From: Rebecca billardiae RCC1528
Lineage: Eukaryota > Haptophyta
Assembly: GCA_965240325.2 (NCBI GenBank)
Contig: OZ251247.1
Location: forward strand, 1-64,000
Length of the DNA stretch: 64,000 bases
Reading direction: 5' to 3'
Under the pieces are notes generated by a model. That model was not told the DNA's origin. It ran no database searches and worked only from the letters and a program-made list of their open reading frames with translations. Below, in pieces: positions 42,556-52,004 of this stretch (positions within the stretch are counted from its first letter, which is position 1; every line of letters starts with the position of its first letter). Both the position numbers and the translations under genes were made by a program.

Positions 42556-44410
42556 TCAGAGGTTGAAGGCCACGGATGCGCCCAGGTTGCGCAGCGTGGA
42601 GTGGCTCTCGTTGAGCTGCGCCTTCACGTGCAGCCCCACCGAGCGGGAGAGCTGCGCACACAGCAGCAGCACCAGCACCACCGCACACACACAGCAGGAG
42701 AGAGAGAGTCCGGGGGGTGGTGAGAGGGTCCGGGAGGGGGTAGGGAGGTGGGGATGCACGGGGGGCGGAGGGCGGTGGTGAGGCTGGGCGCACGGCTGCT
42801 GCCTCGGTGGTGCGCTGACGGCTGCGCGGCCCCAGCCCGGGAGCGCTTGCGCAGACGTGAGATGTGACCCGCGCGCCAACCCGCGCGCGCACCTTGAGCG
42901 AGTAGAGCATGTTGACGACGCCGTGCCGCTCCGCCGCCACCTTGAGCGCGTGCGGCCCCGCGGAGAGCGTGCCGCCCAGCAGCAGCCGCTCCACCACGTC
43001 CGACTGACACCCGGCGGCACGGGGGCAGCGGGGGCAGCAGCAGGGGGGCAGCAGCAGGGGGGCAGCAGCAGGGGGGCGGCAGCAGCAGCACACAGCGGCA
43101 GGGGCACACCGGCCAGCCGGGCGGGGAGGGAGGGAGGGGGGTGAGTGCCGTGTGTGGGCGGGCAGCCGTGGGGTGGGCAGACGGCGGTGTGGGCGGCGGG
43201 CGGCGGGCGGTGGGCGGGGCGGGCAGCCGGTGGCGGCGGGGAGCCGGCCGCGCGGGCCGCGCCGCCACCGCCTGCGCTGGGCGCGCGCGCGGCCCGCGCG
43301 CGCAGCAGCCGGCTTGCGGGCACGCGCCCGGGGCAGCCCCCAAGCCCACCGCCCCCACGCCCACCCCCACGCCCACACGCACGCCCGCACCTGCACGTTG
43401 TACGCCACGGAGCCGCCCAGCGCCAGTCCGGGCCTGAGCCGCACGTACAGCGCTGAGCCCACGCGCGAGCCCAGCGTGTTCGTGCCCAGCGCCATCGCCA
43501 GCCGGCCCGAGCGGCAGCTGCGGGGCGGGGGGTTGGGGGCGTGGGTGGGCGTGATGATGGGCGTGAGTGAGGGGCGGGCGGCCGTGCGTGCGGAGGGGGC
43601 GGGGCGGGGCAGCGGGCGGCCGCGCGCCACTGCAGCTGCTGCCGCAGCGCAGCAGCGCCGCAGCGCGCGCTGCGCTCGGGCGTGGGCGGGGCCAGCAATG
43701 CGGCCCCACGCGTGTGCGTGTGCTCGTGGGCACACCCGCTCCACAGCCACGCGCCCTCGAGGCACGCGCAGTGCCACCACCACCACCACAGACACACACA
43801 CACCCGCGCGCGCACACGCGCACACAGCGCGCCGGTCGCTACTGCCCCTCACCGCACTGAGAAGTCGGAGGAGAAAGGGACGTAGATCGACTCCTCGAGC
43901 TCGCGCCGCGCGAGCTCGGCCGCGTCGCGCGTGAGCGAGGTGAGGTGCGTCTGCATGCCCTGCGAGCCGCCACCGCGCGGCGGGCGTGCGCGCGCGTGGC
44001 GCCGGCGGCGGTCGGCCGGCGCGGCGGCGAGCGCCGCGCACGCGCGCGCGGCGCGCGGCGCGCAGCACATCGGGCGCGCGCGCGCATCCCCCCCGCGCGC
44101 GTGCACACGCACACACGCACGCACACACACGCGCGCCCGCGCGCACCCCGAACGCCGCCGCGTGCTGCGCCAGCTCCTCCTCCCGCGCGTGCAGCCGCTG
44201 CGTGAGCGCGCCCTCGCGACGCTTCAGCTCGTCCGCCTCCGCGGTGCGCGCGGCGAGCTCGGCGCGGACGGCGGCGAGCTCGGCGGTGCGGGTGGTGAGG
44301 GTGGACGGGCCGGACCCCTCGCGCGCCGCGCGCACCGCCGCCTCGTGCTCCGCCTTGGTCACGAGCCCGAGCGCGCGCAGCACGCCGCGCGGCGGCATCG
44401 GCAAGCCCGA

Positions 44411-44442
<32 letters not shown>

Positions 44443-44512
44443 CGTCGGCGGCGTCGGGCGCGGGGGGCGAGGTGGAGCCGCCGGGCGGGGTCGCGCCGTC
44501 CGCGTCCGCCAT
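42556..44512 (-). CDS. Five-exon gene: N-terminal coiled coil plus beta-strand-rich C-terminus
   Basis: Exons 44,512-44,147, 43,959-43,853, 43,517-43,391, 43,003-42,893 and 42,651-42,556 join in phase with GT-AG borders (GTGCGC, GTGAGG, GTGCGG, GTGCGC donors), giving 268 residues. Residues 1-45 are acidic and Gly-rich (DDGGGGGGGGGGSGL). About 50-155 form a coiled coil (AAVRAELAARTAEADELKRR, then EEELAQHAAAFG and LARRELEESIYVPF). The last about 110 residues alternate hydrophobic and polar positions (LYVRLRPGLALGGSVAYNVQ ... LHVKAQLNESHSTLRNLGAS, ending VAFNL). This pattern resembles the strands of mitochondrial-type beta-barrels, but that is only a pattern match. The ATG is 6 bases from the 200-N gap, so no promoter is visible. 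Confidence 0.68.
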
Positions 44513-44518
44513 GCCGCG

Positions 44519-44718
44519 NNNNNNNNNNNNNNNNNNNNNNNNNNNNNNNNNNNNNNNNNNNNNNNNNNNNNNNNNNNNNNNNNNNNNNNNNNNNNNNNNN
44601 NNNNNNNNNNNNNNNNNNNNNNNNNNNNNNNNNNNNNNNNNNNNNNNNNNNNNNNNNNNNNNNNNNNNNNNNNNNNNNNNNNNNNNNNNNNNNNNNNNNN
44701 NNNNNNNNNNNNNNNNNN
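44519..44718. other. Assembly gap of exactly 200 N
   Basis: A run of 200 undetermined bases. The round size indicates a scaffolder placeholder, not a measured gap. Gene sequence abuts its left side and a telomeric array its right side. Confidence 0.98.
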
Positions 44719-45098
44719 CCCTAACCCTAACCCTAACCCTAACCCTAACCCTAACCCTAACCCTAACCCTAACCCTAACCCTAACCCTAACCCTAACCCT
44801 AACCCTAACCCTAACCCTAACCCTAACCCTAACCCTAACCCTAACCCTAACCCTAACCCTAACCCTAACCCTAACCCTAACCCTAACCCTAACCCTAACC
44901 CTAACCCTAACCCTAACCCTAACCCTAACCCTAACCCTAACCCTAACCCTAACCCTAACCCTAACCCTAACCCTAACCCTAACCCTAACCCTAACCCTAA
45001 CCCTAACCCTAACCCTAACCCTAACCCTAACCCTAACCCTAACCCTAACCCTAACCCTAACCCTAACCCTAACCCTAACCCTAACCCTAACCCTAACC

Positions 45099-45152
<54 letters not shown>

Positions 45153-45161
45153 CCCTAACCT
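44719..45161. repeat. Telomeric array (CCCTAA)n, about 70 units
   Basis: Near-perfect CCCTAA units from the gap edge, with two CCCTAAA variants near 45,120-45,136. The C-rich strand reads 5'-3' toward the right, which is the orientation of a left chromosome end. The long Pro-Asn and Leu-Thr reading frames here are artefacts of the repeat. Confidence 0.97.
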
Positions 45162-45247
45162 AGGGTTAGGGCCGAGGTTAGGGTTAGGGTCGTGGTTAGT
45201 GTTAGGGTCGTGGTTAGGGTTAGGGTTAGGGTGGTGGTTAGGGTCGC
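45161..45247. repeat. Inverted degenerate TTAGGG tract next to the telomere
   Basis: Right of the CCCTAA array the strand switches to TAGGGTTAGGG units interspersed with GTCGTGG and GTGGTGG variants. The junction reads CCCTAACCTAGGGTTAGG. The arrangement is C-rich then G-rich, opposite to an end-to-end chromosome fusion. Confidence 0.9.
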
Positions 45248-45264
45248 CGGTACTAAAATGAGAA

Positions 45265-45377
45265 TTTCTCGAGATTGACCGAACCGATTTCAACGAGACT
45301 TGGGCTCTGCCATGGAAATGGGAAGGGCTAGGGGCCCTCCAATTTTGAGAGGATTCGGCTCGGTCAATCTCGAGAAA
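45265..45377. repeat. 113-bp unit bounded by 18-bp inverted repeats
   Basis: TTTCTCGAGATTGACCGA (45,265-45,282) is the exact reverse complement of 45,360-45,377. The similarity continues imperfectly inward for a few bases. It lies between the telomeric repeats and the 204-bp satellite. Confidence 0.85.
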
Positions 45378-45393
45378 ACATACTTCTAGGCTC

Positions 45394-47290
45394 ACCTGTC
45401 CAACCCACCCCGATCTTGGATTAGATGCATCGCTCGTCGCTAAGTTGCGCCGCTTGGGCTCGTGCGAGCCGCCCGCAGCCGACGGCCGCGGGCCCGGCCG
45501 GTCGTCAGCTGCTTTTGACAGGCTCAGGCGGCTCGCGGAAGCGCCGCTGCTGCTACAGCCGGCGTGGGGCGAGGCCTCCGCCGCTCAGGCTGCGCTCACC
45601 CGTCCAACCCACCCCGATCTTGGATTAGATGCATCGCTCGTCGCTAAGTTGCGCCGCTTGGGCTCGTGCGAGCCGCCCGCAGCCGACGGCCGCGGGCCCG
45701 GCCGGTCGTCAGCTGCTTTTGACAGGCTCAGGTGGCTCGCGGAAGCGCCGCTGCTGCTACAGCCAGCCTGGGGCGAGGCCTCCACCACTCAGGCTGGGCT
45801 CACCCGTCCAACCCACCCCGATCTTGGATTAGATGCATCGCTCGTCGCTAAGTTCCGCCGCTTCGCCACGTGCCAGCAGCCCGCAGCCGACGGCCGCGGG
45901 CCCGGCCGGTCGTCAGCTGCTTTTGACAGGCTCAGGCGGCTCGCGGAAGCGCCGCTGCTGCTCCAGCCGGCTTGAGACGGGGCCTCCGCCGCTCAGGCTG
46001 CGCTCACAGGTCCAACCCACCCCGATCTTGGATTAGATGCCTCGCTCGTCGCTAAGTTGCGCCGCTTGGGCTCGTGCGAGCCGCCCGCAGCCGACGGCCG
46101 CGGGCCCGGCCGGTCGTCAAGGGCTTCTGGCCGACTCCGGCGGCTCTCAGAATCGCCGCTGCTGCTCCATCCGGCTTGAGACGGGGCCTCCGCCGCTCAG
46201 GCTGCGCTCACCCGCCCAACCCACCCCGATCTTGGATTAGATGCATCGCTCGTCGCTAAGTTGCGCCGCTTGGGCTCGTGCGAGCCGCCCGCAGCCGACG
46301 GCCGCGGGCCCGGCGGGTCGTCAGCTGCTTTTGACAGGCTGAGGCGGCTCGCGGAAGCGCCGCTGCTGCTACAGCCAGCCTGGGGCGAGGCCTCCGCCAC
46401 TCAGGCTGCGCTCACCCGTCCAACCCACCCCGATCTTGGATTAGATGCATCGCTCGTCGCTAAGTTGCGCCGCTTCGCCACGTGCGAGCCGCCCGCAGCC
46501 GACGGCCGCGGGCCCGGCGGGTCGTCAGCTGCTTTTGACAGGCTCAGGCGGCTCGCGGACGCGCCGCTGCTGCTACAGCCAGCCTGGGGCGAGGCCTCCG
46601 CCGCTCAGGCTGCGCTCACCCGTCCAACCCACCCCGATCTTGGATTAGATGCATCGCTCGTCTCTAAGTTGCGCCGCTTGGGCTCGTGCGAGCCGCCCGC
46701 AGCCGACGGCCGCGGGCCCGGCGGGTCGTCAGCTGCTCCTTGACTGACTCCGGCGGCTCGCGGAAGCGCCGCTGCTGCTCCAGCCGGCTTGAGACGGGGC
46801 CTCCGCCGCTCGGGCTGCGCTCAGCCGTCCAACCCACCCCGATCTTGGATTAGATGCATCGCTCGTCGCTAAGTTGCGCCGCTTGGGCTCGTGCGAGCCG
46901 CCCGCAGCCGACGGCCGCGGGCCCGGCGGGTCGTCAGCTGCTCCTTGACTGACTCCGGCGGCTCGCGGAAGCGCCGCTGCTGCTACAGCCGGCCTGGGGC
47001 GAGGCCTCCGCCACTCAGGCTGCGCTCACCCGTCCAACCCACCCCGATCTTGGATTAGATGCCTCGCTCGTCGCTAAGTTGCGCCGCTTGGGCTCGTGCG
47101 AGCCGCCCGCAGCCGACGGCCGCGGGCCCGGCCGGTCGTCAGCTGCTTCTGACAGGCTGAGGCGGCTCGCGGAAGCAACGCTGCTGCTACAGCCGGCGTG
47201 CGGCGAGGCCTCCGCCGCTCGGGCTGCGCTCACCCGTCCAACCCACCCTGATCGTGGATTACATGCATCGCTCGTCGCTAAGTTGCGCCG
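45394..47290. repeat. 204-bp subtelomeric satellite, about nine copies
   Basis: Units are phased by ATGCATCGCTCGTC at 45,425, 45,629, 45,833, 46,037, 46,241, 46,445, 46,649, 46,854, 47,059 and 47,263, so the period is 204 (twice 205). Each contains CCAACCCACCCCGATCTTGG, CCGACGGCCGCGGGCCCGGC and CTGCTGCTCCAGCC-type blocks. Since 204 is divisible by three, one frame stays open for 67 codons per unit and stops just before the next ATG. I interpret this as a satellite, not a gene family. Confidence 0.93.
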
Positions 47291-48774
47291 CGGGGCCGCG
47301 TGCTAGCGCTGGCCGCTGGCCCGCCTGCCTACCACGGCCGGAGCCACCACGCCTGGCGTCGTGCTGCCCACGCTCTGGGCATTGCGCTCTTGCCACCACC
47401 TGCGAGCCTGGAGCAGAGCAGCCGCCCGCTCGCCCACACGCTGGTTTTGCGAGCACGCGCGCGCGTGCGCACGCCGCCCGCCCGTCCGCGGCGCGCGGCG
47501 CGCGCGCGCGACGGGCGAGTGCCCCCCCCCCCCCCCCCCCACTGGGCCGTCGCGCGTGGCAACATGCGCGCGGCGCCCCTGGCCGGCGTGGCAGCCAGCG
47601 CGCGCGCGCGCGTGCACGCCACTGGCCGTCTGCGTGTGACAGTGTGCTCCGCGCCAGCCCGCGGTGCGCCGGCCGCGCGCCGGCCCGCTTCACGCGCGGC
47701 CGCAACACGCGAACGCGACGCCTGCCGACCGCGAGCCGTCGCCGCGGCCGCGCCTTCGCAACTGCAGCGTGCGCGCCAGCACGCGATGAGCTGGACACCA
47801 CGCATACCGCTGCACGCCGCGTGCCCGCCGCGCAGCGCGCCCTCGCGCCCTCTTGCCGCGCCCGTCGCTGCGGCGAGGCGACGTGCTCGTGCGCCCGTGC
47901 GGCCGTCGGCCATCTTGGCGAGAAACTAAGAACCCAAATGGGGCGTCGCGAAATGCGCGGCCTGGAAAAGGCGTCGAGCAGGCGGACGATGGCGGCGCCG
48001 CCTCGACAGCGGGGCGAGGCTGCATGCGCCATCGCCCCTTCCTGCGATGCCAGGTCGACCGCGCGCGCCGTCGCGCGGGCACGAAGGCCTGCGCACGCAC
48101 ACACCGCCCGCGGCGCCCGGTGCGCACCCGCCCGCGCCACCGCGCCCAACGCACGCGCCGCGCGCCGGGCACGACCGCACGCCCATCGAGCAGTGCGCAC
48201 GCTGACGAGGAGAGAGCGTGCTGCGCGCGAGCGCGCGCACGCGGCCCCGCGCAGTGGCGCGGGAGCGGCGCAGCCACTCCATCGCACACTCCTGCGCCCG
48301 CCGCCCGCCCGCCAAGGGCGCCGCGCCGAGCGCGCGCGCGCGCACGCGACAGCCCGCACCGGTCCGCCAGCCGCCGCGGCCGTCGAGCATGGCAACGCAC
48401 GAGCGGTGCATCCGGCCGGTGCGGCAGGCAGCGCGGGCGTGGGCGCGCGTGGGTCGGCCCATCTCGGTGTAACGCGCCAGTGCCGCGCGCCAACCCCTCG
48501 CTTCACATGCGCCGAGCGTGACGCCAGTCGACCGCCAGCACCTGCGCAAGGGCAGCAAGGGCGTATGCTGGGCATTCCTCAGCTGCTGCTCACCGGAGCC
48601 AGAGAAGACGAGGTGGACGATGGGGGCCCGGCGCGAAGGCAGCTTCGACCGGTGCGAGGCGCTGGGTCGGCAAACCCGTGCGCAGCGCTCACGTGTGGCC
48701 GTTTGGCGGCCCGGCGCGCCTCCGGGTGCTGTCGGACCGGCTCGGGAGGCGATTGAGGCAGCGGATCAGCGCTA
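47290..48774. other. Subtelomeric GC-rich DNA, no recognised gene
   Basis: Follows the satellite directly. It holds long open frames on several strands with Arg/Ala/Pro-rich translations, a poly-C run (47,523-47,540) and no known domain. The block near 48,600-48,665 (GACGATGGGGGCCCGGCGCG, then AGCTTCGACCGGTGCGAGGC) recurs at 51,460, 52,905 and 54,675. Confidence 0.6.
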
Positions 48775-49440
48775 CCGGGCCGTACGTGCGCGGCGCACTT
48801 GGACGAGACCCCGAGTGAGTGGCAACCGCGAGGGCACTCCCAAAGACCAGCGTGGTGGCCCGCCACAATGTGAGATCCGCTGCTGACGACTGGAGCCGCG
48901 GCGGGCAGGGCCGCGGCAGTGCGGCGCATGGCAGGCCGAGCGGGTACGGTGGCCCTCAGCGACGGACCCAGAGCCAGTACACGGGGCATCGGCCGACGTG
49001 GCCGGCCGCAGAGACCCCCGGGCGAGCCGCAACCGCGAGGACACTCCCAATTACCGGCCTGATGGGCCGCCACAGCGTGCGCGTCGCGGCTGGTTGGAGC
49101 CGCGCCCGCGGGCGCCGAGCTAGTCAGACTCAGTGGCACACGGCGGGCAGAGCTGGTGCGGTGGCCCTCAGCGACGGCCCCAGAGCCAGTACGTGGGGCA
49201 TCGGCCGACGTGACCGGCCGCAGAGACCCCCGGGCGAGCCGCAACCGCGAGGACACTCCCAATTACCGGCCTGGTGGGCCGCCACAGCGTGGCGCTTCAC
49301 GGCTGGTTGGAGCCGCGCCTGAAGTGACTGACGCGGGCGGGCGGCGCCGCGCCAGTGGCACACGGCAGGCCGAGCGGGTACCGTGGCCCTCAGCGGCGGA
49401 CCCAGAGGCCGTACGCGGTGCATCGGCCGACGTGAACGTC
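48775..49440. repeat. ~210-bp tandem repeat, about 3.5 copies
   Basis: Units are marked by GGTGGCCCTCAGCGACGG-type blocks and by GGCGAGCCGCAACCGCGAGG followed by ACACTCCCAATTACCGGCCT. Copies start near 48,858, 49,067 and 49,277, with partial copies at both ends. Confidence 0.85.
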
Positions 49441-49930
49441 CGCAGTGCTTCGGCGCGTGCCGTCAGCCGACGCCCCCAGCGCCCGCGCGTCGGCCGCAGC
49501 ACTCAGCCGCGCCCCGTGCATGTGGCAGTTGGGCTGGCGGGCAAGGTGTGCACGCTGGGGCGCGCCTCTGAGGGGCCTGACGCCACGCCCCACCTGTCAG
49601 CCTCGGTCTACCGGCAGTATAGAGCGGCACTGCACCACCGCTTGCTTCGGGGCGCGCCCTCAGCCGACGCCCTCTGAGCGCCTGCGCGTCGGCGCAGAGC
49701 TCGGCCGCGACTGACGCCTCCGAGTCGTGGCAGTTGTGACGGCGGGCAAGATGTGCACGCTGGGGCGCGCCCCTGAGGGGCCTGACGCCACGCCCCGCGG
49801 GTCATACTTGGTCAACCGGTGGTACAGAGTGGCACTGCACAGCCGCGCTTGCTTCGGGGCGCGCTCTCAGCCGACGCCCCCAGCGCCCGCGCCTAGGTCG
49901 GCGGTCGAACTACAGCCGGGTGCTGGCGAG
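49440..49930. repeat. ~215-bp tandem repeat, about 2.5 copies
   Basis: Units share TTCGGGGCGCGC-type blocks, CAGCCGACGCCCCCAGCGCC and GTGCACGCTGGGGCGCGCC. A single further copy lies at about 57,390-57,530, under the 3' end of the glycosyltransferase gene. Confidence 0.82.
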
Positions 49931-49944
49931 CGGCTGAGCGGCTG

Positions 49945-50290
49945 GTGACGCGCGCTGGCGGCCGATCGGGTGCCGCGCGATCGGGCGGCGGCCCGGGGCG
50001 TCCACCGCACGACCCGTGGGCGGCGTGGGCCGCCCTCCGCCCGCCGGTGGGGCCGACGTGGCGCGCCGCCGCGGCGGTCAGGCTGCAACCGCCGGCGGTC
50101 GGGCCGCACCCGTGTGCTGGCGAGCGGCTGAGCAGCCGGGTGATGCGCTCTGGCGGCCGATCGAGGGCCACGCCATCGGACGGCGGCCCGGGGCGTCCAC
50201 CGCACGACCCGTGGGCGGCGTGGGCCGCCCTCCGCCCGCCGGTGGGGCCGACGTTGCGCGCCGCCGCGGCCCGCCGAGCGCCCGGCTCGA
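49945..50290. repeat. ~195-bp tandem duplication
   Basis: Two copies (from about 49,945 and 50,140) share CGGCCCGGGGCGTCCACCGC, GACCCGTGGGCGGCGTGGGC and CCGCCCGCCGGTGGGGCCGA. Confidence 0.88.
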
Positions 50291-52004
50291 CGGCGCCGAG
50301 CGCCGCGTCGCCGCGACGTGCGGCCAGCGCGCTCAGCCAGCCGCGCGCGAACGCCGCCGTCGGCTGCGCGCACGGCACTTGACGAAACAAGATTGGCAAA
50401 GTTTGGCCTGCACGCGCGTCGCGGGTCGCGGGAGCACCCGCGACGAAGCTGACCAATAATGGTCGATCGCTAACGAGTAACGACGGCTGCGAACCGGCGC
50501 TGATCAATATGTATCAGTACGCGTACCCCTCCAACTGTTCCGAGGGTACCACTAATCAGCGCGGTTACTCCTATGCCGCATGATCCGCCGAGGAGGAACG
50601 GCGAAACACACGCGGACGCCACGTCGTTGCAGGGGGCCGCGCTCAGCACCGCGCCGAAGCAGGCCGACGCGCTGCTCGAACCTAGGCGCCATGTGCACCA
50701 CGCGGCGCCACGTGCTCGGCGGGCACGCCCGGCCGGCCGTGTGCGCACGCACCTCGAGCGTCCAGTCGCGCGGTGCGCAAGTAGCTTCTGCGCGGACGCG
50801 CGGACGGCGGCGCGCCGTCGGCGGCGGAGGGAGCTTGGCGCCGCGCGCGGCGCCGCGCGCACGGGCGCCGGCAGGAGCTGCGCCCGCTCGGCGCGGCGCG
50901 GCGCGGCGCGGCGCCTCCGCCGCGCGCGCCCTCGGCGCGCTAACCTAGCCCGGCGCTCGCTCGCACGCGGTCCGCGGGTCTGCACGCGGCGGCTGATCGT
51001 ACGTTCAGAATAATATTGGTCGGGCCGGTCGAAGCGCGAGGTTCGATCGCAGGAGCGGGCGCTCGTGGCCCGCCGGAGCGAGCACAGCGGCGGCGCGCGG
51101 CCGCTGCCCTCAGCCCGTGGCCCCTGCTCGGCAGCTGGGCGCGGCAGCGGGCGCACCCCACCCCGGCCTCGCGCGAGAGCAGCGGCGATGCGTTGGGGTG
51201 CGCGGCGGTGCGTTGCGCCGCGGAGTGGGCGCGTTGGCCGCTCCGGGCCCGCACCGGGCGCACGCACCGGGCAAGCACTCGAACGCACTCGAGCCGGCGC
51301 GAGCTTCGACGCGCGGCCGCAGCCGGCACATCACAGGGGGCAAGCGCACAAGTCCGCCGGCGCGGCGTGCGCGCGAGCAGCGCTGCATTCAGCAGTTGCC
51401 GCCCACCGGGGTCAGGTTGGACGAGGTGAAAGATGGGGGGGGGGGCGGGGCGGGGGCAGCTTCAAACGGTGCGAGGCGCTCGGACGGCAGTGGAGTGCCA
51501 TGCGCGCGTCGCCCCCGGCGCGCGGCCGCGCCGCCGTCCGACGCCCAACGCAGCCTCGGAGAGCCGCCACGCCGCGCAGCGGCATGCGCGTCGCAGAGCG
51601 TGCGTGCAGTCGCGGGCAAGAGGAAAGTCCAAGCGCGCAGCACGCACCCCGCGCGAAACCGCAGTGCGCAGGCTGCTGCTCGTCGGCGCGAGCCTCGCCT
51701 GCCAGGCCGCTGCGGCCCGAGCCGCGACGCCCGGCGGTCGCGAGCCGCCACGCGGCGCGCAGCTACGCCTGCGCCGAGGCAGTGAGCGCGCACGCGCGCG
51801 TAGCGGACGAGGAGCACGCATACGCGCGTGCGCGCGTGGCTGACCCGCCGGCACCTCCCGCCGTTGCGCCCGTCTGCAAAGCGAGACCCACCCCGCGGAG
51901 AACTCGGGCTGCCATGCTGATTCGCGAACAAGCGACGGAATTCGGGAGGCGCGAGGGAAAAAAGCACCGCCCGACGACCCACGCAAAAAAAAAACCAGCC
52001 CTCT
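50290..52004. other. Subtelomeric repeat-rich DNA, no recognised gene
   Basis: Arg/Ala-rich open frames only. The 51,110-51,305 segment (CTCGGCAGCTGGGCGCGGC, GAGCAGCGGCGATGCGT) has a diverged second copy at 61,630-61,820, so this repeat family extends at least 17 kb inward from the telomere. Confidence 0.6.

Noticed and set aside
42287-44512. A single unspliced 741-residue protein across the five-exon gene
   Set aside because: Its middle parts are Arg/Cys/Pro low complexity with splice-site consensus at the borders, and joining the five exons gives a coherent protein in phase.
43931-45140. Proteins with long Pro-Asn or Leu-Thr runs over the gap and telomere
   Set aside because: Translations of N and of CCCTAA repeats.
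44719-45247. Ancestral telomere-telomere fusion
   Set aside because: A fusion would read TTAGGG then CCCTAA from left to right; here the order is reversed.
47259-48756. Proteins of 400-500 residues on both strands after the satellite
   Set aside because: Overlapping Arg/Ala-rich frames on both strands with no motif, in repeat-rich subtelomeric DNA.
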